Source of the DNA: PALSA-693 sp963780345
GTDB lineage: Bacteria > Actinomycetota > Acidimicrobiia > Acidimicrobiales > Palsa-688
Direction: 5' to 3'
Length of the DNA: 64,000 nucleotides
Assembly (NCBI GenBank): GCA_963780345.1
Contig: CAWABU010000002.1
Location: 496,001-560,000 of the forward strand
This document shows, piece after piece, positions 45,531 through 54,595 of the stretch. The notes below the pieces were generated by a model, which had not been told where the DNA came from, made no database searches, and was given only the letters and a program-made list of their open reading frames with translations. Both the position numbers and the translations under genes were made by a program. Positions within the stretch are counted from its first letter, which is position 1. Each line of letters opens with the position of its first letter.

Positions 45531-47216
45531 TTAGGCCGGGGGCCCGCTGCCGAGGTCGACCGTCGCGGTATGCGACTGTCCCGACGAATCGACGTAGCTG
45601 ATCTGCACCTTGTCGCCGGGGTGATGCGAGACCAGGAGGCCGCTGATGGTGGTGGGCGAGTCGACAGACTGCCCGTCAAGGGAGGTGACGGTGTCACCAC
45701 TCGCCAGCCCGGCGTTCGCGGCCGGGCCGCCGCTGACCACGCCGCTCACGGCGGCACCCGAGGCGCTGCTGCTTCCGGAGCTCCCGGAGGAGTTCCCGCC
45801 GCCGAAGATCCCGCCGCCGTTTCCGCTGCTGCCCTGGCTGCCCGAGGTCGACAGCTCCACGCCGAGGAACGCCGTCGCACCCACATGGGTGGTGGTCGTT
45901 CCCTTGCCGGACTGGATCTGGTGAGCGATCGCCAGGGCCTCGTTGATCGGGACGGCGTAGCCCTGGGTCCCGGCATTGTCGAAGGAGAAGCCATTCGAGG
46001 CCGCGGTGTCGATCCCGATGACCCGGCCGGCCGTGTCGACGAGCGAGCCACCCGAATCACCCGGCTTGATGTTGGCGTTGGTCTCGATCAGCCCCGACAG
46101 CTGCTCGCCGACACCGTCGAGCTCGTCGCTCGCAGTGATGGACTGGTTGAGGGCCACGACCGAGCCGCCGGCATAGCTCGGCGTGCCACCGGTGCCGCCG
46201 GCATTCCCGATCGCCACCACGCCTTCGCCGACGGCGGCGGTCGAAGAGTCGCCGAGCTGAGCCGTCTGCAACCCCGACGCCCCTTGCAACTGCAGCAGGG
46301 CGATGTCGTGGGAGGCGTCGTATCCGAGGACCTTGGCGTTGTAGGTCTTGCCGTTGCCGACGTCGGTCACCGAGAGCTTGGTTTCGCCATTGATGACGTG
46401 GTTGTTGGTCAGGATCATTCCATTGGCCGTGAGCACGATGCCGGTCCCGGCGCCCTGGACCTGCTGGTAGCCGAAGGTGGCGTTGATGTCCACCAGGGCC
46501 GGGGACACCTTGGCCGCGATGGCGGCGGTGTCGGCGGGGGCTCCGCTGGCACTGCTGTTGCTGCTGCCGCTGTTCCCCGTGTTCCCACTGTTGCCGCTGC
46601 CGCTACCGCCGAACGGGAGCTGATTGGACGAGCCGCCCGAACCGGACGAACCGCCGGACCCGAATGGGTCCTGGCCGAAGATGGAACCGCCTGACCCGGG
46701 GTCCCCCGATCCAGAGTTGCTCGAGCCGCTGTTACCCGACCCGGTATTGCCCGAGGAGTTTCCGGCGTTGCTGCCCTGGGCGCTGCTGTTGACGAAGGTC
46801 CGCGACGGCCAGGCGGCGTGGCCGACGCCGAGCCCGACCAGACCGGCGATGGCGATCAGCCCGGTGGCCACCAGCACCGGTACGGTGCGTCGCCGCTTCG
46901 GCGACGGTTGCGGTGCGGGTGCCGCCGCCGGCTGGCCGCCGCCGGGAACCCACCACCCGCCGGGCCCGCCGGTCGGGGGCGACGCCGGCGGGGCCGGAGG
47001 GGGCGGCGGGAGCGACGCCTGAGCGTCCGGACCCCACCCGGAGGTTGCCGGGGGCGGCCAGGCCTGGTTGGCACTGCCCTGCCCCGATGTCCCGGCCGGC
47101 CCCGATGTCCCGGCCGGCCCCGATGTCCCGGCCTGCCCTGATGTCCCGGCCGGCACCCAGGCACCGCCGCCCTCGAGCGGAACCCATCCTCCTTGCCGTT
47201 CGTTGAACTCGCTCAT
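45531..47216 (-). CDS. HtrA/DegP-like membrane-anchored serine protease with PDZ domain
   Basis: The 561 residues start at ATG 47216 after SD AGGAG. Order: a Pro/Gly/Thr-rich cytoplasmic lead with four GPAGTS-type hexapeptides, a transmembrane anchor (VPVLVATGLIAIAGLVGLGVG), a long Gly/Ser/Asn linker, a trypsin-like domain with triad His273 (TNNHVI), Asp304 (HDIALLQ), Ser388 (KPGDSGGSLV), and a C-terminal PDZ domain (GPAANAGLASGDTVTSLDGQ). A second Gly/Ser stretch (GSQGSSGNGGGIFGGG) splits the PDZ. It would degrade or chaperone proteins outside the membrane. It is separated by 145 bases from the RDD gene. Confidence 0.92.
   Translation of the reverse strand: MSEFNERQGGWVPLEGGGAWVPAGTSGQAGTSGPAGTSGPAGTSGQGSANQAWPPPATSGWGPDAQASLPPPPPAPPASPPTGGPGGWWVPGGGQPAAAPAPQPSPKRRRTVPVLVATGLIAIAGLVGLGVGHAAWPSRTFVNSSAQGSNAGNSSGNTGSGNSGSSNSGSGDPGSGGSIFGQDPFGSGGSSGSGGSSNQLPFGGSGSGNSGNTGNSGSSNSSASGAPADTAAIAAKVSPALVDINATFGYQQVQGAGTGIVLTANGMILTNNHVINGETKLSVTDVGNGKTYNAKVLGYDASHDIALLQLQGASGLQTAQLGDSSTAAVGEGVVAIGNAGGTGGTPSYAGGSVVALNQSITASDELDGVGEQLSGLIETNANIKPGDSGGSLVDTAGRVIGIDTAASNGFSFDNAGTQGYAVPINEALAIAHQIQSGKGTTTTHVGATAFLGVELSTSGSQGSSGNGGGIFGGGNSSGSSGSSSASGAAVSGVVSGGPAANAGLASGDTVTSLDGQSVDSPTTISGLLVSHHPGDKVQISYVDSSGQSHTATVDLGSGPPA
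47086..47157 (-). repeat. 18-base tandem repeat, 4 units, in htrA
   Basis: Four consecutive 18-base units (GATGTCCCGGCCGGCCCC with few changes) encode the hexapeptide GPAGTS or GQAGTS near residues 20-44 of the protease, before the membrane anchor. Confidence 0.85.
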
Positions 47217-47360
47217 GACTTCTCCTGATCGCATGCTCGATACCGAGCGCACTGTCCAGTACAGACCCGCGAGCTATGAGAGCCATGAGACATTCCTGAA
47301 AGTCTCCTGGTTTCGGCCGGGCGGTGAGAGAGGCTCGACAGCCCCCCTCAGCGCAACCGC

Positions 47361-47876
47361 TCAGTCGCCGTCGCTCCCCCTCACGAGGAATCGCAACCTG
47401 GCGGCGCGCGCATCCCAGCCGTAGACGACAGATGTGCCGCCAATGAGGTCCTGCAAAGCCCGGCCGTCCTGTCGGAGCACGATGAGAAGGAAGCCGATGC
47501 CAAGAGTCAGAAAGCTCAGCGGCAGGGCGAGAACCCGGACCAGGGCCTCGCGCCCACCGACCGGGCTGCCGTCGGGGCGCACCACCCGCAGGCCCGCCAC
47601 CGCCATGCCGAAGGTTCGACCGCCGGCCGCCACCGGGTAGGCGCAATAGAAGATGGCCCAGAGGGTCAGGGTCAACCAGGACACGACGTGGAGATCGGAG
47701 ATCTTGAACTCGTGGCCGGAGAGGGTGCTGACGAGGAACTGCACGACATTGACGAAAAGGGTGTACACGAACACCACCGCCAGCACATCGAAGAGGAACG
47801 CCACGAATCGGGTGCAGATCCCGGCCTGGTGCCCCTGCAGCCCCACATCGCGGTCGGGCGCGACGTACAGGGTCAC
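47361..47876 (-). CDS. RDD family membrane protein
   Basis: The RDD domain marks small membrane proteins of unclear role, often thought to be ion-linked transporters. From GTG 47876, which overlaps the upstream stop (GTGA), it is 171 residues: AGICTRFVAFLFDVLAVVFVYTLF (the first Asp of RDD type, with R...D), VVSWLTLTLWAIFYCAYPVAAGGRTFGMAVAGLRVVRPDG, LVRVLALPLSFLTLGIGFLLIVLRQDGRALQDLIGGTSVVY. Four helices or so. It is coupled to the repeat-protein gene upstream, suggesting partnership. Confidence 0.88.
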   Translation of the reverse strand: MTLYVAPDRDVGLQGHQAGICTRFVAFLFDVLAVVFVYTLFVNVVQFLVSTLSGHEFKISDLHVVSWLTLTLWAIFYCAYPVAAGGRTFGMAVAGLRVVRPDGSPVGGREALVRVLALPLSFLTLGIGFLLIVLRQDGRALQDLIGGTSVVYGWDARAARLRFLVRGSDGD

Positions 47877-48523
47877 GGGACGGCCGGCTCCTGCTCGGGA
47901 ATGAGCACCGGCGGACCCCCCCGGCGGCGCGACGGGCGGCGCCGGAGAACCCGATCGGTCCACCGCTGTACGAAGAAGTCCATACCTACCCCCTGGCTAC
48001 GCGCCACGTCGATGGCCTTACTGGCGACGCCGGCACCGGTGGCGGAGATGATGGCCCCGATGTCGGTCCGCTGGACCAGCGCCTCGAGGTCGATCCGGGA
48101 CGCGATGGCGTTGATATCGAGCTTGTCGATGATGCGCTCCATGTCGATCTCCTCGACCAGGGCATTGATGTCCACCCGGGCCAATAGCGCATTGAGATCG
48201 GCCCGACCCAAAATGGCGTTGATGTCGATCTTCCCGATGAGGGCGTCGACGTCGATCCCCTCCAGGACCCGGTTGATGTCGACCGATTCGACCAGCTCCT
48301 GGAGGTCCACCCGGTTGACGATCCCCTGGATGTCGACGCGATCGACGACCGCCTCGATGTCAACCCGGCCGACCACGTCATTGATGTCAATGGCGTCCAC
48401 GACCGGGGGGACCATCTCGTTGGCTACGGACTGGATGACGCCGGAGGCATCATCGAGCAAGGTGCCGAGAACACCCTGGCGCCGGCGTCGGGAACTGCGT
48501 CCTGGACGTCGCCGCGGGGCCAT
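47873..48523 (-). CDS. Nonapeptide-repeat protein (13 tandem 9-residue units)
   Basis: The 216-residue protein has a basic start (PRRRPGRSSRRRR), then from residue 46 to 162 thirteen consecutive nine-residue units of pattern D-[ILVM]-x-x-[LIV]-[ILVA]-x-x-[ILVAT], such as DIEAVVDRV, DIQGIVNRV, DLQELVESV, DINALVEEI, DLEALVQRT. A tail GAGVASKAIDVARSQGVGMDFFVQRW and a basic end (RRRPSRRRGG) follow. There is no signal peptide or long helix for the membrane. Its stop overlaps the start of the RDD gene. I recall similar Asp-Val/Ile repeats next to RDD proteins in actinobacteria, but know no function. Confidence 0.85.
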   Translation of the reverse strand: MAPRRRPGRSSRRRRQGVLGTLLDDASGVIQSVANEMVPPVVDAIDINDVVGRVDIEAVVDRVDIQGIVNRVDLQELVESVDINRVLEGIDVDALIGKIDINAILGRADLNALLARVDINALVEEIDMERIIDKLDINAIASRIDLEALVQRTDIGAIISATGAGVASKAIDVARSQGVGMDFFVQRWTDRVLRRRPSRRRGGPPVLIPEQEPAVP

Positions 48524-48684
48524 GCTTCATTCTTGCAGTCCTCGACCACCGGCTGCTCACCCCCAGACAGGGTGAGGTACAGTACGCGACCGACTCACAC
48601 ACGCGGCCTGGAACGGATGATAATGAAATGCTGCAATAGTCCGTTTCGCGGGCGACCACGTGTCCGACCGGGAGACTTGCCTCG

Positions 48685-50112
48685 ATGAGCGACGCCCTGA
48701 GCCCGATCGAAACGGTGATGTGGAGGGTCGGGCACGACCCCAGCCTCCGGATGACGGTCGGCAACCTGATGTTGCTCGACCGGACCCCGGACCGGGCGGA
48801 ACTGGTCGCCCGGCTCGATCTGGTGTCCGAGCAGGCGACTCGGCTGCGCCAGCGCCCCGAGGAGCCGGCCTATGTCCGGCGGCGGCCGCTGTGGACCACC
48901 GATCCCGATTTCGACCCGGCCCGTCACGTCCGGGTCCTGACCGTGCCACCGCCCGGTGACCTGCGTCAGGTCCTCGACGTGGTGGCGCTGCTCGAGCCGG
49001 TCCCGTTCGAACCGGATCACCCGCCGTGGGACGCCACCATCATCGACGGCCTGGCCGGCGAGAGGGCAGCGCTGTTCCTGCGCGCCCACCACGTGCTGAC
49101 CGACGGCTTCGGGGGGACATCGATTCTCAGTCTGCTGCTCGACGAATCGAGATCACGGCCGGCTCCCAGGGCGGCGGAGTCAGCTTCCGACGACGGAGAC
49201 ATCGGGGTCGAGACCGCCCCGGACGAGCGCCGGGCGGGGACGCTGACCATCGATCTCAACCGGGCCATGCGCCCGCTGACCGCCGGGATGGCGGCCACTC
49301 TCAACGCCGAGCCTGGAAGCATGGTGGTGCGCAGCATCCAGCGCGGCCTGGACGTGGCGAACTCGGTGTCGCGCCAGGTGCTCGTCAGCGGCGGACCACT
49401 GGGCTCATGGCCCGGCCTGCGCTCAGTGACCAACCGGTTCGAGGTCCTCTCCGTTCCAAACGCCCGAGCGGTGGCGATCGCGCTGGGCGGCAGCCGTAAC
49501 ACCCTCCTGGTGGCCGCGGCCGCCAGCGCCATCGGCGCCTATCTGACCCGGCTCACAGAGTCATCGTCGGAGTTGCGGCTGGCCACACCCGCGAGCCTGC
49601 GGCACAGCAGCGAGGTAGGAGGCAATTGGTTCGCGCCGATCCGGGTCGAAGTGCCGACGTCAACCGGGCACCCCGGACCACAGTTCGGAGTGGTGGCAGA
49701 ACGGCTGGCCCGGGCCCGCAGTGAACCCGCCCTCAGCCTCACGTCCACCCTGGCCGCCACCTTCGGTCGCCTGCCCGCACGACTTTTGATCCCGGCCCTG
49801 CACGCCCAGGCTGACACCGTGGACTTCGCCGCCACCACTCTGCCCGGCCATCGGAGGACCAGCCACGTTTGCGGGGCTACCATCCAGCAGAGCTATCCCT
49901 TCGGGCCCCGCCTGGGTTGCCCCGTCAACATCAGCGCCTTCGGCAATGAGGACCGCCTCGATGTCGGGATCGCGCTCGACGCCACCACCATCCTCGAACC
50001 GGACGCCTTGATCGGCTCCCTCCGGACGGCATTTTCCGGCTTTGCCGCCCACTCAGATGGCGCGCCGGCGGCGCCGGCCGGCGAGCGGCCCGGAGCACCG
50101 GTCGGCCTATAG
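48685..50112 (+). CDS. Wax ester synthase / diacylglycerol acyltransferase (WS/DGAT)
   Basis: Bifunctional enzyme that esterifies fatty alcohols or diacylglycerol with acyl-CoA, for lipid storage. The 475 residues open with LSPIETVMWRVGHDPSLRMTVGNLMLLD and carry the active-site motif HHxxxDG as AHHVLTDGFGG near residue 140. The C-terminal part has PVNISAFGNEDRLDVGIALD, the DUF1298 region. It is divergent from the repeat-protein gene; GATAAT at about 48617-48622 in the 161-base gap may be its -10 box. Confidence 0.92.
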   Translation: MSDALSPIETVMWRVGHDPSLRMTVGNLMLLDRTPDRAELVARLDLVSEQATRLRQRPEEPAYVRRRPLWTTDPDFDPARHVRVLTVPPPGDLRQVLDVVALLEPVPFEPDHPPWDATIIDGLAGERAALFLRAHHVLTDGFGGTSILSLLLDESRSRPAPRAAESASDDGDIGVETAPDERRAGTLTIDLNRAMRPLTAGMAATLNAEPGSMVVRSIQRGLDVANSVSRQVLVSGGPLGSWPGLRSVTNRFEVLSVPNARAVAIALGGSRNTLLVAAAASAIGAYLTRLTESSSELRLATPASLRHSSEVGGNWFAPIRVEVPTSTGHPGPQFGVVAERLARARSEPALSLTSTLAATFGRLPARLLIPALHAQADTVDFAATTLPGHRRTSHVCGATIQQSYPFGPRLGCPVNISAFGNEDRLDVGIALDATTILEPDALIGSLRTAFSGFAAHSDGAPAAPAGERPGAPVGL

Positions 50113-50216
50113 GCGCACCCCGACTGGGGCGCGGCGATCGGCCAGGACAACACCGGACACCGTCGGCGGTTTCCTCCCGCGATCGGCGGCGTTGCCGGCC
50201 GGCCCGGTATGACAGG

Positions 50217-50588
50217 ATGAACAGCATGCAGGAGTCACTGACTCCAGGGATCGAAGAGACCCGGGACTATGAGGTACTGGCCGACATGTCCCCCGGTCAT
50301 CTGCCGGTGGCGGTGCTGTCGACGCCGAGCATGATCGGTTTGATCGAGGGGACCTGCCTGGGCTTGACCCAGCGCCATCTGGACGAGGGCGAGACGTCGG
50401 TTGGCACGCATGTATGCGTCAGCCATGAGGCGGCAGTCAACGTCGGAGAGCGCATCGTCGTCTGGTGTCAGTTGAAGGCGATGGAGCGGCGGCGCCTCGA
50501 GTTCGATGTCCGGGTGGAGGGGCCCCGCGGGCAGGTGTCGAGCGGTACCCATCAGCGAGCCGTCATCAAGACTTCACGGCTCGGTTAG
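50217..50588 (+). CDS. FlK-like hotdog thioesterase
   Basis: A 123-residue single hotdog domain related to fluoroacetyl-CoA thioesterase FlK: STPSMIGLIEGTCLGLTQRHLDEGETSVGTHVCVSHEAAVNVGERI. The Thr-Glu-His set used by FlK appears to be present in outline (a Thr in STPSMI, a Glu in IEGTC, and a His in VSHEAA), by position only. A GTAT-GACAGG upstream is a poor SD; ATG 50217 is the plausible start. It stands alone on the plus strand. The acyl-CoA substrate is unknown. Confidence 0.8.
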   Translation: MNSMQESLTPGIEETRDYEVLADMSPGHLPVAVLSTPSMIGLIEGTCLGLTQRHLDEGETSVGTHVCVSHEAAVNVGERIVVWCQLKAMERRRLEFDVRVEGPRGQVSSGTHQRAVIKTSRLG

Positions 50589-50667
50589 GCGCCGCGGGTT
50601 CCCGCACTACGCGGGTCACTCTTCGCCGGAGTGGAAGAGGGGGGCGCACCAGAGCGTTGGCCGGAGC

Positions 50668-51747
50668 ATGGGAATGTCGCACTCCGTGCCGCTTTCGGTC
50701 CTGGACCTGGCCCCGGTTCCGAGCGGGTCCACGACCGGTCAGGCGCTGCGAAACAGCATCGACCTGGCTCGGCGGGCGGAAGCCTGGGGGTATGAGCGCT
50801 TGTGGGTGGCGGAGCACCACAACATGCCCGGCATCGCGAGCTCGGCCCCGGCAGTCCTCATCGGGCACCTGGCTTCGGCGACCACCACCTTGCGGATCGG
50901 CTCGGGCGGGGTCATGCTCCCGAATCACGCCCCGCTGGTGGTCGCGGAGCAATTCGGGATGCTGGAGGCCCTTCACCCGGGGCGCATCGACCTTGGTCTC
51001 GGGCGGGCGCCCGGAACCGATCAGGTCACCGCGCTGGCCCTGCGGCGAAGCCCGGAGGCCCTCTCCGCGGATGATTTCCCCGAGCAGCTTTCGGACCTGC
51101 TCGGTTTTTTCCGGGGCACGTGGCCCGAAGGCCATCCGTTCGGCCAGATCCACGCCGTGCCGGCGCTCGGCAACCAGCCGGATATCTGGTTACTCGGCTC
51201 GAGCGGCTACAGCGCTCAGGTCGCCGGGCTCCTGGGCCTGCCCTTCGCGTTCGCCCACCACTTTTCGGCCGCGAACACCGAGCCGGCGCTGAAGCTGTAC
51301 CGGGACTGCTTCCGACCATCGCAGCGGCTGGGCGAACCCTACGCCCTCATCGGGGTCGCGGTGATCTGCGCCGACACGGCGTCGCGAGCCCGCTATCTCC
51401 ACGGATCATCCAAGCTTTCGATGCTTCGCCTGCGCACCGGACGCCCGGGACAGCTGCCGAGCCCGGACGAGGCGGCGGCCTATACCTACACGCCCAGCGA
51501 CCGGCTCACCGTCAACAGCTTCACCGGAGCGCACGTGCTCGGCGACCCCGACGGGGTAGCCGAGCAACTCGACGAGTTGCTCGACCGCACCGGCGCCGAG
51601 GAGTTGATGATCACCACGAATGTGTGGGACCACGCGGAGCGCCTGCACAGCTTCGAGCTGGTGGCGGAACTGGCCGGCCTGGCCGGCGCCGGTCGGACCG
51701 GAGCAGGCCCCGAGCGGGCCACGTCGAGCCCGGCCCGGCCGGACTAA
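50668..51747 (+). CDS. LLM-class (luciferase-like) flavin-dependent oxidoreductase
   Basis: From ATG 50668 it is 359 residues. The TIM-barrel luciferase-like family signs are LSVLDLAPVPSGSTTGQALRNSIDLARRAEAWGYERLWVAEHHNMPGIASSAPAVLIGHLA and IRIGSGGVMLPNHAPLVVAEQFGMLEALHPGRIDLGLGRAPGTD. Such enzymes use FMNH2 or F420H2; the group 1 type with the opening LSVLDLAP is typical of alkanal or unknown monooxygenases. An upstream frame to 50506 overlaps the thioesterase gene and is rejected. It is convergent with the amidase. Confidence 0.9.
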   Translation: MGMSHSVPLSVLDLAPVPSGSTTGQALRNSIDLARRAEAWGYERLWVAEHHNMPGIASSAPAVLIGHLASATTTLRIGSGGVMLPNHAPLVVAEQFGMLEALHPGRIDLGLGRAPGTDQVTALALRRSPEALSADDFPEQLSDLLGFFRGTWPEGHPFGQIHAVPALGNQPDIWLLGSSGYSAQVAGLLGLPFAFAHHFSAANTEPALKLYRDCFRPSQRLGEPYALIGVAVICADTASRARYLHGSSKLSMLRLRTGRPGQLPSPDEAAAYTYTPSDRLTVNSFTGAHVLGDPDGVAEQLDELLDRTGAEELMITTNVWDHAERLHSFELVAELAGLAGAGRTGAGPERATSSPARPD

Positions 51748-51812
51748 CCCCGCTCGGACCCGCTCGGACCAGCCCCGCTGGTACCAACTGCGGTCGGACT
51801 AGCCCCGCTCGG
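51740..51812. repeat. 18-base direct repeat covering the two convergent stop codons
   Basis: CGGACTAACCCCGCTCGG (51740-51757) and CGGACTAGCCCCGCTCGG (51795-51812) differ at one base. The first spans the end of the oxidoreductase gene and the second the end of the amidase gene. It looks like a local duplication. Confidence 0.55.
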
Positions 51813-53220
51813 GCTGCCGCCACGACGGCCGGGCGGGCCGCTCTACGGCGCGACAGACCGCGAGGAGGAGCCCCTCGGAACCAGGCCGGCCGACGGCGCC
51901 CATGCCGACCGGCAACCCGTCCACCAGGCCGATCGGTGCCACGGCGATCGGCCATCCGGCGATGGCGGGCGGCCTGGTCATGGATGACGCCAGCGCCGGT
52001 TGACCACCGAGCACCAAGTCGCTCTTGGCGGCCGGGCCGTAGGCGGGTCCAATGAGGGCATCGACGTCCGACAGCGAAGGCCGGAGACAGGTGCCAATCG
52101 CCCAGGCCAGGTTGCGGGCCCGGGCGACGCGATATGCGGGATTGGCCGTACCTCCGAGTTCCAGGGCCCGCTCGAACAGGTCATGCCCGAAGTGGGCCAG
52201 TTCCACCGCGGCGTGCTCGCGTTCGTGGGCGACGACCCCGGCCAGGTCCTGCGGACCGTCGGTGCCTCTGGTCGGGAGGTAGGCGGCCAAACCGTCGAAC
52301 AGCTCGCAGAGCAGGACCGTCAGCTCGTCTTCTTCCTCGGCGGGACCCGGAACCGCAGGGCTCACATCGATCACGGTGGCGCCGCCGGCCTGAAGCCGGG
52401 CGACCGGCTCGGCCAGGAGGGCGTCGGTGGCCGGATGGCCGGTGCGCCAGGTCTCGGCCCGACCGATCCGGAGCCCACCGACACCACCGCGGACCCGGTC
52501 GAGCAACCCGGGAGAGCCCGCGAGCACCTCCAGAAGGAGCGCCACCTCCTCGACGGTCCGCGCCATCGGACCGGGGCTGTCCTGGCTGACGCTGATAGGC
52601 ACCACGCCGGGCGTGGGCACGGCGCCGACGGTTGGTTTGATTCCGGCGATTCCGTTGAGTGATGCGGGGCAGGTGATCGACCCGTCCGTCTCCGTTCCGA
52701 TCGAAAGCGGGGCGAGTCCGGCCGCCACCGCCGCCCCGGAGCCCGAGGATGAACCACCCGGGCTCCGGTCCAACGCCCAGGGGTTGCCGGTGAGCCCGCC
52801 CATCGCCGACCACCCGGACGTCGAACGAACCGATCGTATATTGGCCCACTCGGAAAGGTTGGTGGTCCCGAGGATGATGGCGCCGGCAGCTCGGAGCCGA
52901 CCGACCATCAAGGCATCGGTCGTGGCGGGCCGGTTGGCCAGGCTGGTCGCGCCGGCCGTCGAGGGCAGGCCGGCGACCTCGATATTGTCCTTGACCAGAA
53001 CCGGTATGCCGTGCAATGGACCGCGGGCCGTGGTGCGGTCGCACGCCCGGGCTTGCTCGACGGCGGTTTCGGAGGTGGCGAGCACGCTGCGAAGGGCGGT
53101 CGGCGATGTGGGAGCGTCGATGGCGGCGATCCGGGCCAGGAGTTCATCCACCAGAACCCGAGAAGGAACTCCACTCCGTTGCAGGGTGAACACATCCGCA
53201 AAAGCCAGATCGCTCTCCAC
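51799..53220 (-). CDS. Amidase signature family hydrolase
   Basis: Hydrolyses a carboxamide to acid and ammonia (473 residues). The Ser-cisSer-Lys triad is in place: Lys in GIPVLVKDNIEVAG, the cis Ser in SPGGSSSGSGAAVAAGLAPLSIGTETDGSI and the nucleophile in the TCPASLNGIAGIKPT region. The C-terminal half is less conserved, as usual. It lies 118 bases downstream of the nitrilase-fold gene on the same strand, so the two may act on related nitriles or amides, but this is an inference. GTG or ATG 53220 start: MESDLAFADVFTLQRSG. Confidence 0.9.
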   Translation of the reverse strand: MESDLAFADVFTLQRSGVPSRVLVDELLARIAAIDAPTSPTALRSVLATSETAVEQARACDRTTARGPLHGIPVLVKDNIEVAGLPSTAGATSLANRPATTDALMVGRLRAAGAIILGTTNLSEWANIRSVRSTSGWSAMGGLTGNPWALDRSPGGSSSGSGAAVAAGLAPLSIGTETDGSITCPASLNGIAGIKPTVGAVPTPGVVPISVSQDSPGPMARTVEEVALLLEVLAGSPGLLDRVRGGVGGLRIGRAETWRTGHPATDALLAEPVARLQAGGATVIDVSPAVPGPAEEEDELTVLLCELFDGLAAYLPTRGTDGPQDLAGVVAHEREHAAVELAHFGHDLFERALELGGTANPAYRVARARNLAWAIGTCLRPSLSDVDALIGPAYGPAAKSDLVLGGQPALASSMTRPPAIAGWPIAVAPIGLVDGLPVGMGAVGRPGSEGLLLAVCRAVERPARPSWRQPERG

Positions 53221-53338
53221 CGCCGCAGACTCTAGGGGGGATGGTCGGCGAGACGGGGGTAACGACCCGGTGCTCCGCCCCGGCGACCGAGCGAAGACGG
53301 CCTCAAAACACGATGGGCCGCTGACCTGGCGCGAGCGA

Positions 53339-54406
53339 TTACCGGTCCGGGGGAACCCAGATACCGCGCTCCTGCAGGAGGGCGATCTGGCGCTGGTTGA
53401 CCTGCTGGCGGTACTCGGCGTGGTTGTACGGCGGCCGATCCAGGTACAGGTTCTTCGGGTAGATGGGCCGGTCGTACAGGATGCCGTACAACTCGGTCCG
53501 GACGTCCTTGAGCCAGTTGTCCCACTGGGCCGAGGCGCGGTGATGCCGCAGAGCCTGGATGTCGATGGGGCCGGCGACGTAGGTTGACCCTGCTCCGTAG
53601 TCCTGTCGGCCCACGATCCGCCCCTGGTAATCGACGATCAAGGAGCGCCCGCCGAACGTGTCGATAGGAGTGTCGTCATCGGGCGTCAGGTAGTACGTAC
53701 CCATGTTGGGCGCCACCACGTAAAGGTTGTTGTCGAGAGCCCGGGCCCGGCTCTGGATCTCGAAGTAGTCGTTGCCGGTGGCGGGATGGGGATACGACGC
53801 CCGATAGACCACCTCGGCGCCGTTGAGCGCCAGCGCCCGGGCGTTTTCCGGGTACGAACCTTCGTTGGCCATCATGATGCCGAGCCGACCGATGTCGGTG
53901 TCGACCACTGGCCAGAAGGCGTCCAGGGTGTTCCCATAACGCTCGACCCACCAGTCGTAAATATCGTGCGGACAGACCGAGTGCTCAACGGGAAAGAGGG
54001 GCGAAACCTTGTAATGCTGGAGGATCACCTCGCCCTCGGGGTCCAGGATGAACCCGACATTGAAGAAGCGATCCGGCCACTCCGGATGGCGGGCCTTGGC
54101 CTGAGCAATCAAAAACGACCGATAGGTTCGGGCCAGCTCGCCCAGCGCCTCGGTCTCCGGCCCCGGAATGTCAATGGCGCACTGGCGCGCAAAGGTGGCG
54201 TGGTCGAGGTCGAGCACTTCGTCGTTGAACGCCTGCAGCGCCCCTTCAGGCAGGGCGATGAGGCGCACCGGGATCGACAGGCTCGACAGCCATGCGGCAG
54301 CCTTGACCAGATGTCGTAGGTGCTCGAGGTTGGTCTCAATATCGGACCGGGTGCGGATACCCCGTACCGTCGGTATCAATCCGACGGCCGTGTACGGCTC
54401 GACCAT
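53339..54406 (-). CDS. Nitrilase-superfamily protein with Cys-to-Ala at the nucleophile
   Basis: A carbon-nitrogen hydrolase fold of 355 residues from ATG 54406, preceded by GGAGG ten bases upstream. The Glu of the triad is in LIALPEGALQAF and the Lys in VILQHYKVSPLFPVEH. The third site, normally C in a motif like xICYDGxFPE, reads GIMMANEGSYPENARALALNGAEV, so the Cys is Ala. If correct it is not a normal nitrilase or amidase. The C-terminal 60 residues extend past the domain. The frame upstream to 54949 is antisense to the next gene and rejected. Confidence 0.85.
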   Translation of the reverse strand: MVEPYTAVGLIPTVRGIRTRSDIETNLEHLRHLVKAAAWLSSLSIPVRLIALPEGALQAFNDEVLDLDHATFARQCAIDIPGPETEALGELARTYRSFLIAQAKARHPEWPDRFFNVGFILDPEGEVILQHYKVSPLFPVEHSVCPHDIYDWWVERYGNTLDAFWPVVDTDIGRLGIMMANEGSYPENARALALNGAEVVYRASYPHPATGNDYFEIQSRARALDNNLYVVAPNMGTYYLTPDDDTPIDTFGGRSLIVDYQGRIVGRQDYGAGSTYVAGPIDIQALRHHRASAQWDNWLKDVRTELYGILYDRPIYPKNLYLDRPPYNHAEYRQQVNQRQIALLQERGIWVPPDR

Positions 54407-54595
54407 GTCGCCGTTACCTCCCTCCCGCGGTGTGCCCGGCATTCGTAGCACGCCCGGTGCCCACGCGGGCTGACCAGCCACTTTCAGTAGCTCTTCTGGC
54501 GTCCAGGGGCACAACCAAACGCCCTGCGGCGCCCGCCGCGCCCCCAGATCGGAGGCACTAGTGTTAACGGCGGAAGCTACGACTAAGGGGGTCAT

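Noticed and set aside
45570..46694. 374-codon plus-strand frame within htrA
   Set aside because: Antisense shadow; htrA has a complete triad and PDZ domain.
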